From positions 33,394 to 97,393 of the forward strand of contig JANYFE010000030.1 in assembly GCA_025362795.1 (NCBI GenBank): a stretch of DNA of 64,000 bases, written 5' to 3'. Shown in pieces: positions 27,267-35,619 of the stretch (positions are counted from its first letter, which is position 1; each line of letters starts with the position of its first letter). Under the pieces are notes generated by a model, which had not been told where the DNA came from, made no database searches, and saw only the letters and a list, made by a program, of their open reading frames with translations. A program made the position numbers and the translations under genes. This DNA is from Rhodobacterales bacterium. Its GTDB lineage: Bacteria > Pseudomonadota > Alphaproteobacteria > Rhodobacterales > Rhodobacteraceae.

Positions 27267-28526
27267 ATGCGGCGGGTGGTGGTGACGGGTTTGGGGATGG
27301 TGACACCGCTGGCTTGCGGCGTCGATGCGACATGGGAGCGGCTGTTGGCCGGACAATCGGGGGCCGGGACGATCACGCGGTTTGATCCGGCCGGTGTGAT
27401 CACGCAATATGCCTGCGAGATTCCGCGGGGCGATGGGTCGGACGGCACATTCAACCCAGATGACTGGATGGAGCCGAAGGACCAACGTAAGGTCGATGAC
27501 TTTATCATCTACGGCATGACGGCGGCGGTGCAGGCGGTGGCGGATTCGGGCTGGGCGCCGGCCAATGAAGAAGAACGTTGCCGGACCGGGGTGATGATCG
27601 GGTCGGGGATTGGCGGCTTGCAGTCGATTGCCGAGACGGCGGTGCTGATCAAGGAGCGGGGCAGCAAGCGGGTGTCGCCGTTCTTTATTCCGGGGTCGTT
27701 GATCAATCTGATCTCGGGGCAGGTCTCGATCCGGTTCGGCTTCAAGGGGCCGAACCATGCGGTGGTGACGGCCTGTTCGACCGGGGCCCATGCGATTGGC
27801 GATGCTGCGCGGATGATCGCGTTCGACGATGCCGATGTGATGGTGGCGGGCGGCGCCGAAAGCCCGATTTGCGAGATTGGCATTGCCGGGTTCAACGCCT
27901 GCAAGGCGCTGTCCACCAAGCGGGCGGATGACCCGACCAAAGCCAGCCGCCCCTATGATGCGGACCGCGACGGCTTTGTGATGGGCGAAGGCGCGGGTGT
28001 GGTGGTGCTGGAGGAATACGAGCACGCCAAGGCGCGCGGTGCGAAGATATATGCCGAAGTGCTGGGCTATGGGCTGTCGGGCGATGCTTACCACATCACC
28101 GCGCCGTCCGAGTCGGGCGAGGGCGGTTACCGGTCGATGCAGATGGCGTTGAAGCGGGCGGGGCTGCGGCCGGATCAGGTCGATTACATCAACGCGCATG
28201 GCACCTCGACCATGGCCGACACGATTGAGCTGGGCGCGGTCGAGCGGCTGCTGGGCGATGCGGCGGCAGGCGCGGTGATGTCGTCTACCAAGTCGAGCAT
28301 CGGCCATCTGCTGGGGGCTGCAGGTGCGGTGGAGGCGATCTTCTGTGTGCTGGCCCTGCGCGATCAGGTGTGCCCGCCGACGATCAACCTGGACAGTCCT
28401 GCGGTGATGCCGAAGCTGGATCTGGCGGCGAACAAGGCTGTCAAGCGGCGGGTGGATGTGGCGCTGTCGAATTCGTTCGGCTTTGGCGGCACCAATGCCA
28501 GTCTGGTGCTGGGGCGGGTCGGATGA
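27267..28526 (+). CDS. fabF: 3-oxoacyl-ACP synthase II
   Basis: Elongates acyl-ACP with malonyl-ACP. 419 residues; the thiolase-fold Cys-His-His triad is visible in VTACSTGAHAIGDAAR, INAHGTSTMADTIE and KSSIGHLLGAAGAVE. The GFGGTNASLVL motif is at the C-terminus. The start MRRVVVTGLGMVTPL follows GGGGCGGAGG. Its last 4 bases overlap mltG. In the usual gene order it follows acpP directly; here a repeat-bounded block separates them. Confidence 0.97.
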   Translation: MRRVVVTGLGMVTPLACGVDATWERLLAGQSGAGTITRFDPAGVITQYACEIPRGDGSDGTFNPDDWMEPKDQRKVDDFIIYGMTAAVQAVADSGWAPANEEERCRTGVMIGSGIGGLQSIAETAVLIKERGSKRVSPFFIPGSLINLISGQVSIRFGFKGPNHAVVTACSTGAHAIGDAARMIAFDDADVMVAGGAESPICEIGIAGFNACKALSTKRADDPTKASRPYDADRDGFVMGEGAGVVVLEEYEHAKARGAKIYAEVLGYGLSGDAYHITAPSESGEGGYRSMQMALKRAGLRPDQVDYINAHGTSTMADTIELGAVERLLGDAAAGAVMSSTKSSIGHLLGAAGAVEAIFCVLALRDQVCPPTINLDSPAVMPKLDLAANKAVKRRVDVALSNSFGFGGTNASLVLGRVG

Positions 28527-29707
28527 TCTGGCGCAACGTCGCCTCGAACGCGCTGACGCTGTTCATTGTTCTGCTGGTGATCGGGTCGGGCCTGTTGACC
28601 TGGGCGCGGCAGATTTATGTCGGGCCGGGACCGCTGAACCAGGCGGTGTGTTTCCGGGTGGAGCGGGGCGCCACGATTTCGGCGGTCAGTCAGGTCTTAT
28701 TGCAGCAAGGGGCGGTGGCTGATGCGCAGATATTCCGGATGGGTGCGGAATATTCCGGGCAGCGCGACAAGCTGAAATTCGGCAGCTATCTCATTCTGCC
28801 GCAAGCCTCGATGGCGGGGATTGTGGATGTTCTGACCAGCGGCGGGCAATCGACCTGCGGGCAGGATGTCAACTTCCGGATCGGGGTTGCCGTGGCCGAG
28901 GTGGTGCTGCGCAAGCTGGACCCGGCGACCAACAAATATGTCGAGGTGGTGAAGTTTGATCCGGCGGCGGGGGCCGCGCCGGCGGAATATGTCACGGCGA
29001 GCGCGGAGCCCGATCTGCGCTGGCGGGTGACTTTGGCGGAAGGCGTGACCAGCTGGCAGGTGGTCGAGGCGTTGAAGGCAGCGGATTTCCTGACGGGCGA
29101 GGTCAAGGCGGTGCCGTTGGAGGGCACGCTGGCACCGGGATCCTACGAGGTCGACAAGGGCAGCGACCGCAACGCCATGCTGGCCGCGATGACGAAGTTG
29201 CAGGCTGGGACACTGGCCGAGTTGTGGGCGACGCGGGCGGAGGGTTTGCCCTACAAGACACCCGAGGACGCGTTGATCATGGCGTCGATCGTCGAGAAGG
29301 AGACCGGGGTGGCAGAAGAGCGGCCTCAGGTGGCCTCGGTCTTTCTGAACCGGCTGGCGCAGGGCATGAAGTTGCAGACCGATCCGACGGTGATTTATGG
29401 CGTGACCAAGGGCAAGGGACTGCTGGGCCGGGGATTGCGGCAAAGCGAACTGCGGCGCGAGACACCGTGGAATACGTATGTGATTGATGGCCTGCCCGCG
29501 ACGCCGATCGCCAATCCCGGGCGGGCGGCGATTGCGGCGGCATTGAACCCGGCCAGCACGAAATATCTGTTCTTTGTGGCGGATGGATCGGGTGGTCATG
29601 CGTTTGCCGAGACGCTGGAGCAGCACAACATCAACGTAGCCAAATGGCGGGCGATCGAAGCGGCGCAAGGGGTGACGGATAGCAGCGGGACGGGAGGCGG
29701 GAACTGA
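28523..29707 (+). CDS. mltG: Endolytic murein transglycosylase
   Basis: Cleaves nascent peptidoglycan glycan strands at the inner membrane. 394 residues with an N-terminal anchor (NALTLFIVLLVIGSGLLTW). The YceG signature is clear: GTLAPGSYEVDKGS, then ALIMASIVEKETGVAEERPQVASVF with the catalytic Glu in VEKETG, then LQTDPTVIYG and YVIDGLPATPIANPG. Start ATG 28523 overlaps the fabF stop (ATGA), so translation is coupled. It is last gene of the fab group. Confidence 0.96.
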   Translation: MIWRNVASNALTLFIVLLVIGSGLLTWARQIYVGPGPLNQAVCFRVERGATISAVSQVLLQQGAVADAQIFRMGAEYSGQRDKLKFGSYLILPQASMAGIVDVLTSGGQSTCGQDVNFRIGVAVAEVVLRKLDPATNKYVEVVKFDPAAGAAPAEYVTASAEPDLRWRVTLAEGVTSWQVVEALKAADFLTGEVKAVPLEGTLAPGSYEVDKGSDRNAMLAAMTKLQAGTLAELWATRAEGLPYKTPEDALIMASIVEKETGVAEERPQVASVFLNRLAQGMKLQTDPTVIYGVTKGKGLLGRGLRQSELRRETPWNTYVIDGLPATPIANPGRAAIAAALNPASTKYLFFVADGSGGHAFAETLEQHNINVAKWRAIEAAQGVTDSSGTGGGN

Positions 29708-29722
29708 GGCGCAGGTGCGCGG

Positions 29723-29738
29723 TTAACAAACGGTTAAC
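29723..29738 (+). promoter_or_regulatory. Full CtrA-type binding site upstream of the GTA cluster
   Basis: TTAA-CAAACGG-TTAAC matches the CtrA consensus TTAA-N7-TTAAC exactly. It lies within an outer inverted repeat (GTGCGC 29715-29720 / GCGCAC 29742-29747), 41 bases before the predicted -35. CtrA is known to be needed for GTA expression in Rhodobacter capsulatus; binding at this spot is my inference. Confidence 0.55.
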
Positions 29739-29778
29739 GATGCGCACAGCAAGCCTATGATCCTGCTGGATTTTATGG

Positions 29779-29807
29779 TTGACTTTGCGTCCGGTCCGCA
29801 GTAGATA
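29779..29807 (+). promoter_or_regulatory. Predicted sigma70-type promoter of the GTA cluster
   Basis: TTGACT (29779-29784), 17-base spacer, TAGATA (29802-29807), continuing TTG. Transcription would start near 29814, about 95 bases before g1. Confidence 0.55.
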
Positions 29808-29831
29808 TTGTGCATGATGGAAGAGGTGGGC

Positions 29832-29865
29832 AAGCGGCGCGGGGGCAACCCCGGGGCCGCTTTTT
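29832..29865 (+). terminator. Terminator-like hairpin in the GTA leader
   Basis: AAGCGGC (29832-29838) pairs with GCCGCTT (29856-29862), with an inner GGGG/CCCC pairing around CAA, followed by TTTTTC (stem included). It stands between the predicted promoter and g1. It could end readthrough from mltG or act as an attenuator of the GTA operon. Confidence 0.65.
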
Positions 29866-29907
29866 CATTGCGCAGGGATCGGACGTGAGAGGGCAGGTTG
29901 GGCAGGC

Positions 29908-30231
29908 ATGACGATCAAATTCTCTGCCGGGGAGCAAGCGCCGGCTGACGTGCTGGCGACCACGGAAAGCGCCTTGCAAGACGCTACGGAACGGTTGTCC
30001 CGGCTGATCGACAGGATCAGGGCCGGGCACTTTCAGGATGCAAAACTGGCCCCCGAGACAGTCAAGGAACTGAACCGGGCGCTGCAAGTGGTGATTATAG
30101 GGAAACGCGATGCTGAACTCCTCCGCAAGCATGTTACCGGGACTGTCGGAGCCCGCGCGCTCGACTTTCACGCCGCGCGGGATGAGATCGGGCGCAGGCT
30201 GGCTCGCCTCCGCGACGCAGAGCCAGGTTGA
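29908..30231 (+). CDS. g1: GTA g1, small terminase subunit-like protein
   Basis: First gene of the RcGTA-type cluster. In Rhodobacter capsulatus the g1 product is a divergent TerS that works with TerL to package random host DNA. 107 residues, largely helical (ATTESALQDATERLSRLIDRIRAG; KLAPETVKELNRALQVVIIGKR), matching a helical TerS core. Assignment rests on position before terL, size and helical pattern more than on strict motifs. ATG 29908 follows GGGCAGG. Its end overlaps the terL frame by up to ~120 bases. Confidence 0.8.
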   Translation: MTIKFSAGEQAPADVLATTESALQDATERLSRLIDRIRAGHFQDAKLAPETVKELNRALQVVIIGKRDAELLRKHVTGTVGARALDFHAARDEIGRRLARLRDAEPG

Positions 30232-31525
30232 CGAATTTCTGGCGGGGCTGAGCGAGAACGCCCTGCTGGCGTTGCCGTGGATGTTCGAATTCTGGGCCCT
30301 GCCGCATCAGTTGCCGCCCGATGGGGCGTGGAAAACCTGGGTGATCATGGGGGGGCGCGGCGCGGGGAAAACCCGGGCCGGGGCGGAATGGGTCAGATCG
30401 GAGGTCGAGGGCGCGGGGCCGGGCGATCCGGGCACGGCGCGGCGGGTCGCTTTGGTGGGCGAGACGGTCGATCAGGTCCGCGACGTGATGATTTTCGGCG
30501 AGAGCGGGATACTGGCCTGTTCGCCGCCCGACCGGATGCCGGAGTGGCAGGCGGGGCGCAAACAACTGGTCTGGCCCAACGGTGCGGTGGCGCAGGTGTT
30601 TTCGGCGCATGAGCCCGACAGCCTGCGCGGGCCGCAGTTTGATGCGGCCTGGGTCGATGAGCTGGCGAAGTGGAAGAAGGGGCAGGAGACCTGGGACCAG
30701 TTGCAGTTTGCTTTGCGGCTGGGCGAGAACCCGCGCCAGGTTGTCACCACGACGCCGCAGAATGTGGGGGTGTTGAAGGCGATCCTGAAGAACCCGTCGA
30801 CGGTCAAGACCCATGCGCCGACGGCGGCGAACCGGGCCTATCTGGCGGCCTCGTTTCTGGAGGAGGTGCAGGCGCGCTATGCCGGCACGTCGCAGGGGGC
30901 GCGGGAGCTGGAGGGACTGCTGATCGAGGAGGTCGAGGGCGGTTTGTGGTCGATGGCGGCGCTGGAGGCGGGTCGGATTGAGGTGGTGCCGGTGTTGTCG
31001 CGGATCGTGGTGGCCGTCGATCCGCCGGTCACGGGGCACAAGGGGTCGGACGCCTGCGGCATCGTTGTCGTGGGCGCCTTCACGGAGGGGCCGCCGCAAG
31101 ACTGGCGGGCGGTGGTGCTGGAGGATTGCACGGTCACCGGCGCCTCGCCGGATGTCTGGGCGCGGGCGGCGATTGCGGCGATGGACCGGCACAAGGCCGA
31201 CCGGCTGGTGGCAGAGGTCAACCAGGGCGGCGATCTGGTGGAGCGGATGATCCGGCAGATTGATCCTTTGGTGCCGTACCGGGCGGTGCGGGCGACGCGC
31301 GGGAAACTGGTGCGGGCGGAGCCGGTGGCGGCGTTGTACGAGCAGGGCCGGGTTTCGCATGTGCGCGGACTTGTCAAGCTGGAGGAACAGATGTGCCAGA
31401 TGACGCGGGCGGGCTACGTGGGCAGGGGCTCGCCGGACCGGGTCGATGCGCTGGTCTGGGCGCTAACGGATCTGGTGGTGGAGCCGAGCGAAGGCTGGCG
31501 GCGGCCGCAGGTGCGCGGGCTGTAG
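30110..31525 (+). CDS. g2: GTA g2, large terminase (TerL)
   Basis: ATP-driven DNA packaging motor and headful nuclease. Walker A is GGRGAGKT (in WVIMGGRGAGKTRAGAEW), and Walker B with catalytic Glu is in FDAAWVDELAKWKKG. The RNase H-like nuclease carries Asp residues in VVAVDPPVTG, RLVAEVNQGG and SPDRVDALVWAL. Three starts are possible: ATG 30110 (chosen; weak AGGGA upstream), 30128 and 30182. The homologous part GWLASATQSQVDEFL begins only after 30182, so the N-terminus may be shorter. 471 residues as given. Confidence 0.95.
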   Translation: MLNSSASMLPGLSEPARSTFTPRGMRSGAGWLASATQSQVDEFLAGLSENALLALPWMFEFWALPHQLPPDGAWKTWVIMGGRGAGKTRAGAEWVRSEVEGAGPGDPGTARRVALVGETVDQVRDVMIFGESGILACSPPDRMPEWQAGRKQLVWPNGAVAQVFSAHEPDSLRGPQFDAAWVDELAKWKKGQETWDQLQFALRLGENPRQVVTTTPQNVGVLKAILKNPSTVKTHAPTAANRAYLAASFLEEVQARYAGTSQGARELEGLLIEEVEGGLWSMAALEAGRIEVVPVLSRIVVAVDPPVTGHKGSDACGIVVVGAFTEGPPQDWRAVVLEDCTVTGASPDVWARAAIAAMDRHKADRLVAEVNQGGDLVERMIRQIDPLVPYRAVRATRGKLVRAEPVAALYEQGRVSHVRGLVKLEEQMCQMTRAGYVGRGSPDRVDALVWALTDLVVEPSEGWRRPQVRGL

Positions 31526-31528
31526 TCG

Positions 31529-31548
31529 CGATTTTTCTGCGAAAAATC
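31529..31548. repeat. Third copy of the 19-base dispersed palindrome
   Basis: GATTTTTCTGCGAAAAATC at 31530-31548, identical to the two copies after fabD. It follows the terL stop by 4 bases, inside the GTA cluster. Confidence 0.8.
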
Positions 31549-31587
31549 AAGCCGACCATCGGGCGCGGCACGGGGTGCGGCGGCAGA

Positions 31588-31619
31588 GCCTCCGGCGGGG
31601 ATATTTAGGGACAGATGAA
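31588..31619 (+). repeat. Short relative of the dispersed repeat at 19541 and 27099
   Basis: GCCTCCGGCGGGGATATTT followed by AGGGACAGATGAA aligns with the core of the two longer copies (CCTCCTGTGGGATATTT...GGAACAGATGAA) but lacks the leading hairpin. It lies in the 195-base gap between terL and portal. Confidence 0.6.
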
Positions 31620-31720
31620 ATCGAAAGGGGCGCCGGGGCGCGTGCCTTTTGCTGGATCGGCGCGGCTGCCCGTTGGGTGGTGGCGGGATGGGCAATGCCC
31701 GAGGAATGAGGAGTAGGCGG

Positions 31721-32908
31721 ATGGTCTTTGATTTCCTGAGGCGGGCACCCGAGGCGGGGTTGGCTGACGCGGTGGAGAAGAAGGTTTCGGCGACTGGCCG
31801 GGTGGTGGCCTGGGGGTCGTCGGGGCGGGTGGCATGGTCACCGCGCGACGTGGTCAGCCTGACACGCACCGGGTTCATGGGCAATCCGGTGGGGTTCCGG
31901 GCGGTCAAGGTGATCTCGGAGGCTGCGGCGGCCTTGCCGTTGATCTTGCAGGACCAGAATATGCGCTACGACCTGCATCCGCTTTTGGACCTGATCCGGC
32001 TGCCGAATGCCGGGCAGGGCAAGGGCGAGTTGTTCGAGGCGCTGTATGGTTATCTGCTTTTGACCGGGAATGCCTATCTGGAGGCGGTGCCGGGGGCCGA
32101 CAAGTTGCCGGGCGAGTTGCATGTGCTGCGGTCGGACCGGATGAACGTTGTGCCGGGGGCGGATGGCTGGCCGGTCGCCTATGACTATGTGGTCGGCGGG
32201 CGGACGCATAGGTTTGCGGTGAGCGAGGATTATGCGCCGATTTGCCATATCAAATCGTTCCATCCGCAGGATGACCATTACGGCCTGTCACCGATGCAGG
32301 CGGCGGCGGTGGCGGTGGATGTGCATGGTTCGGCCAGTGCCTGGTCCAAGGCGCTGTTGGACAATGCGGCGCGGCCATCGGGAGCGATGGTCTATAAGGG
32401 TGCGGACGGGCAGGGGACGCTGTCGACCGATCAGTATGACCGGCTGGTGAGCGAGATGGAGATGCATCATCAGGGTGCGCGCAATGCCGGGCGGCCGATG
32501 TTGCTGGAAGGCGGGCTGGACTGGAAGCCGATGGGATTCAGCCCCAGCGACATGGAGTTCCAGAAGACCAAGGAGGCGGCGGCGCGGGAGATTGCGATAG
32601 CGTTCGGAGTGCCGCCGATGCTGATCGGGATACCTGGCGATGCGACCTATGCCAATTATCAGGAGGCCAACCGGGCGTTTTTCCGGCTGACCGTGTTGCC
32701 TTTGGTCACACGGGTGACGGCGGGAATATCGGCCTGGTTGTCGAAGTTCACCGGCGAGATGATCGAGCTGAGACCGGATCTTGACCAGATCCCTGCACTG
32801 GCGTCCGAGCGCGATCAGCAATGGGCGCGGGTGGGGGCGGCGGATTTCCTGACGGCGGATGAAAAGCGCCTGCTGCTGGGTCTGCCGCCGTTGACGCTGG
32901 GCGCATGA
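31721..32908 (+). CDS. g3: GTA g3, portal protein (HK97 family)
   Basis: Dodecameric portal at the head vertex through which DNA enters. 395 residues from ATG 31721 after GAGGAGTAGG. HK97-portal features: GFMGNPVGFRAVKVISEAAAALP near the N-terminus, LLLTGNAYLEAVPG, ICHIKSFHPQDDHYGLSPMQAAAVAVD in the core, and AIAFGVPPMLIGIPGDATYANYQEANRAFF. It overlaps g3.5 by 4 bases. The longer open frame upstream has no homology. Confidence 0.95.
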   Translation: MVFDFLRRAPEAGLADAVEKKVSATGRVVAWGSSGRVAWSPRDVVSLTRTGFMGNPVGFRAVKVISEAAAALPLILQDQNMRYDLHPLLDLIRLPNAGQGKGELFEALYGYLLLTGNAYLEAVPGADKLPGELHVLRSDRMNVVPGADGWPVAYDYVVGGRTHRFAVSEDYAPICHIKSFHPQDDHYGLSPMQAAAVAVDVHGSASAWSKALLDNAARPSGAMVYKGADGQGTLSTDQYDRLVSEMEMHHQGARNAGRPMLLEGGLDWKPMGFSPSDMEFQKTKEAAAREIAIAFGVPPMLIGIPGDATYANYQEANRAFFRLTVLPLVTRVTAGISAWLSKFTGEMIELRPDLDQIPALASERDQQWARVGAADFLTADEKRLLLGLPPLTLGA

Positions 32909-33150
32909 CGGGGCGCGGCACGCCTGAGGGATCGCGGTATCTGTATGACGGGTTTGATGCCGCGTCAGCCCGGATCGAGGCCAATGAGCGGGTGGCTGAG
33001 GAGCGTTGGGCGGCGCTCGATTTTCGGCTGGGCCAGATTGATGCGGTGCTGGAGCGGCTGGAAAAGCGGATCTGGGTCGGGGTTTACGGCGTGGCGGCGT
33101 TTTTGCTGTCGCAGATGGCGGAAGTGATTGTGACCGCTGCAACCAAGTGA
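32905..33150 (+). CDS. g3.5: GTA g3.5, small membrane-type GTA protein
   Basis: 81 residues, starting in an ATGA overlap with portal. A helical N-terminal part (SARIEANERVAEERWAALDFRLGQIDAVLERLEKR, likely coiled coil) precedes one hydrophobic helix (IWVGVYGVAAFLLSQMAEVIV). The position between portal and protease is conserved in RcGTA-type clusters; the function is not established. A one-helix protein with coiled coil could be a membrane-associated factor, but this is inference. Confidence 0.8.
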   Translation: MTGRGTPEGSRYLYDGFDAASARIEANERVAEERWAALDFRLGQIDAVLERLEKRIWVGVYGVAAFLLSQMAEVIVTAATK

Positions 33151-33159
33151 GGGATGGGC

Positions 33160-33720
33160 ATGAACTGGAAGTTTGAAGGCGCGCCGGAGCGGAAATACCA
33201 TCAGCCCGAGGCGGGGTTGACGGTGGTCGATGGCGCGGTGGTGGCGGGATATGCGAGCCTGTTCGGCAAGCGCGATCAGGGCGGCGATGTGGTCCAGAAG
33301 GGCGCCTATGCCGCCAGTTTGAAGGCGATGGCCAGCGCGGGACGGCAGGTCAAGATGCTTTGGCAGCATGATCCCACGATGCCGATTGGCGTGTGGGACG
33401 AGGTGCGGGAGGACGCGGTTGGCCTGTATGTCAAGGGCCGCATCCTGACCGAGGTGGAAAAGGGTCGCGAGGCGGCGGCCCTGTTGACGGCGGGGGCGAT
33501 TGACGGATTGTCGATCGGCTACCGCACCGTCAAGGCGGAACGCGATGGCAAGGGCAATCGCCTGTTGTCGGAGCTGGAGCTTTGGGAAGTGTCGTTGGTG
33601 ACGTTTCCGATGCTTCCTGAAGCGCGGGTGGCGGCGAAGGGGGACAGCCCCGGCGCTGATTTCTGGCGCGAACTGGCGGCGGTGTTTGACGACGCGAGCC
33701 GTTCACTGGCCCCGCGTTAA
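33160..33720 (+). CDS. g4: GTA g4, prohead maturation protease (HK97 family)
   Basis: Serine protease that removes the capsid delta domain during head maturation. 186 residues; I chose ATG 33160 over 33154 because GAGGG sits 6 bases before it. Herpes/HK97 protease motifs: VVAGYASLFGKRDQGGDVVQKGAY, catalytic His in MLWQHDPTMPIG, catalytic Ser in AIDGLSIGYR, and ELELWEVSLVTFPM. It directly precedes its substrate, the capsid gene. Confidence 0.95.
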   Translation: MNWKFEGAPERKYHQPEAGLTVVDGAVVAGYASLFGKRDQGGDVVQKGAYAASLKAMASAGRQVKMLWQHDPTMPIGVWDEVREDAVGLYVKGRILTEVEKGREAAALLTAGAIDGLSIGYRTVKAERDGKGNRLLSELELWEVSLVTFPMLPEARVAAKGDSPGADFWRELAAVFDDASRSLAPR

Positions 33721-33756
33721 GCGCGGGCTTTCACGACCAACCTCAAGGAAAATGAT

Positions 33757-34953
33757 ATGACCGAGACAAAGGCTCGGGCCGGGGAAGATATGTCCCAGCC
33801 CTCGCATCCGGGTGCGGAAGTGAAATCCGCGATGGCCGGATTTCTGAATGCCTTCAATGGCTTTCAGTCTGACGTGAAACAATCACTGCAACAACAGGAA
33901 GAGCGTTTGAAAATGCTGGATCGCAAGACGATGACCTATGGCCGCCCCAATCTGTCGGCGCATACCGAACTGGATCTGTCGCACAAGAAGGCGTTGGGCG
34001 CCTATCTGCGCACCGGCGATGATGACGGGTTGCGCGGCCTTGTGCTGGAAGGCAAGGCGATGTCGACCGCCGTGTCGGCGGATGGCGGCTATTTGCTGAA
34101 CCCGCAGATGTCCGAACAGATCCAGTCGATGCTGTCTTCGACGGCCTCGCTGCGCTCGATCTCGAACGTGGTGCAGATTGATGCCACCTCTTATGACGTG
34201 ATCGTCGACAACACCGATGTGGGGTCCGGCTGGCAGTCGGAACTGTCGGCGGTGACGGAATCGACGACGCCGAACATCAACCGCATCTCGATCAAGTTGA
34301 ATGACCTGTCGGCGATGCCGAAAGCCAGCCAGCGTTTGCTGGACGATGCGGCGTTTGATGTCGAGGCCTGGCTGGCGGGCAAGATCGCCACAAGGTTCAT
34401 CCGCGCCGAGGCCAGCGCCTTTATCAACGGCAACGGCACCGATCAGCCCAAGGGCATCTTGTTGCCGGCCAAGGTGGCGAATGGAACGTGGACCTGGGGC
34501 AATCTGGGCTACATCCCGACCGGCTTTGCCACCGACTTCAACACGACCAACCCGCTGGATTGCCTGGTGACGCTGGTTTACTCGCTGGCGGCCGATTACC
34601 GCGCCAATGCGACTTTCGTGATGAACAGCAAGACGGCCGGCGCGGTGCGCAAGATCAAGGATACGGTCGGGCGGTTCATGTGGACGGATTCGGTCGCGGC
34701 CGGGCAGCCGGCGACGTTGATGGGTTACCGCGTGCTGGTGTCCGAGGACATGCCGGATGTCGGCGCGAACACCTATCCGATTGCGTTTGGCGACTTTAAC
34801 GCCGGTTACACCATTGCGGAACGCCCGGACCTGCGGATTCTGCGCGACCCGTTCTCGGCCAAGCCGAACGTGCTGTTCTATGCATCCAAGCGTGTGGGCG
34901 GCGATGTGACCGACTTTGCCGCGATCAAGCTGCTGAAAGTCGCGGTGTCCTGA
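33757..34953 (+). CDS. g5: GTA g5, major capsid protein (HK97 fold)
   Basis: 398 residues. The N-terminal ~115 residues form a charged, coiled-coil delta domain (SDVKQSLQQQEERLKMLDRK) expected to be removed by g4. The mature coat begins around KAMSTAVSADGGYLLNPQMS. HK97-type core features include ASLRSISNVVQIDATSYDV, LDDAAFDVEAWLAGKIATRF, GNGTDQPKGIL and VLFYASKRVGGDVTDFAAIKLLKV. ATG 33757 follows AAGGAAAA. In GTAs this forms small T=3 or slightly elongated heads. Confidence 0.97.
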   Translation: MTETKARAGEDMSQPSHPGAEVKSAMAGFLNAFNGFQSDVKQSLQQQEERLKMLDRKTMTYGRPNLSAHTELDLSHKKALGAYLRTGDDDGLRGLVLEGKAMSTAVSADGGYLLNPQMSEQIQSMLSSTASLRSISNVVQIDATSYDVIVDNTDVGSGWQSELSAVTESTTPNINRISIKLNDLSAMPKASQRLLDDAAFDVEAWLAGKIATRFIRAEASAFINGNGTDQPKGILLPAKVANGTWTWGNLGYIPTGFATDFNTTNPLDCLVTLVYSLAADYRANATFVMNSKTAGAVRKIKDTVGRFMWTDSVAAGQPATLMGYRVLVSEDMPDVGANTYPIAFGDFNAGYTIAERPDLRILRDPFSAKPNVLFYASKRVGGDVTDFAAIKLLKVAVS

Positions 34954-35019
34954 ACCTTTGACGCTATGCCCGGCCCTTGCGAAGGGGCCGGGTTCATCAT
35001 GGGGGCAAGGAGGGTTGCG

Positions 35020-35619
35020 ATGTTGTTGACCGAACAGACGACGGTGCCTTTGAGCGCGTTGCCGGTGCAGGGGTTGAAGGACCATCTGCGGCTGGGGACG
35101 GGATTCTCGGACGGCGGCATGCAGGATGGGTTGATCGAAAGCTATCTGCGGGCGGCGATTGCAACGGTCGAGGGGCGGATCGGCAAGGCGTTGATCGCGC
35201 GGCGGTTTCTGTTGCAGCTGCAAGACTGGCGCGATGGGTCCGAACAGGCGTTGCCGGTGGCGCCGGTCACGGGGATCGTGTCATTGACGCTGTTCACGGT
35301 GACCAATGTCGCCAGCGTGGTGGCGGTGGACCGTTACCGGCTGGTGCCTGACACGCACCGGCCCAAACTGGCAGCGAGCGGCTATCTGCTGCCGATGGTG
35401 CCGACGGATGGCCGGATCGAGGTGGTGTTCGATGCGGGCTTCGGGGTGACCTGGGCGCTGGTGCCGCCGGATTTGCAACAGGCGGTCTACCTGCTGGCCT
35501 CGCATTACTATGAACACCGCAACGAGTTTGCCGAAGTGCCGCCGGGTCTGCCCTATCCGGTGCAGGCATTGATCGAGCGCTGGCGGATCGTGCGGGTGCT
35601 GGGGGGGAGTTCGGCATGA
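35020..35619 (+). CDS. g6: GTA g6, head-tail connector (adaptor) protein
   Basis: 199 residues from ATG 35020 after AAGGAGGG; upstream open frame has no homology. The pattern LKDHLRLGTGFSDGGMQDGLIESYLRAAIATVEGRIGKALIARRF is the phage gp6-like/connector helix bundle (DNA-packaging connector), followed by a beta region (VFDAGFGVTWALVPPDLQQAVYLLASHYYEHR). It joins portal to the stopper. The stop overlaps g7 by 4 bases. Confidence 0.92.
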   Translation: MLLTEQTTVPLSALPVQGLKDHLRLGTGFSDGGMQDGLIESYLRAAIATVEGRIGKALIARRFLLQLQDWRDGSEQALPVAPVTGIVSLTLFTVTNVASVVAVDRYRLVPDTHRPKLAASGYLLPMVPTDGRIEVVFDAGFGVTWALVPPDLQQAVYLLASHYYEHRNEFAEVPPGLPYPVQALIERWRIVRVLGGSSA

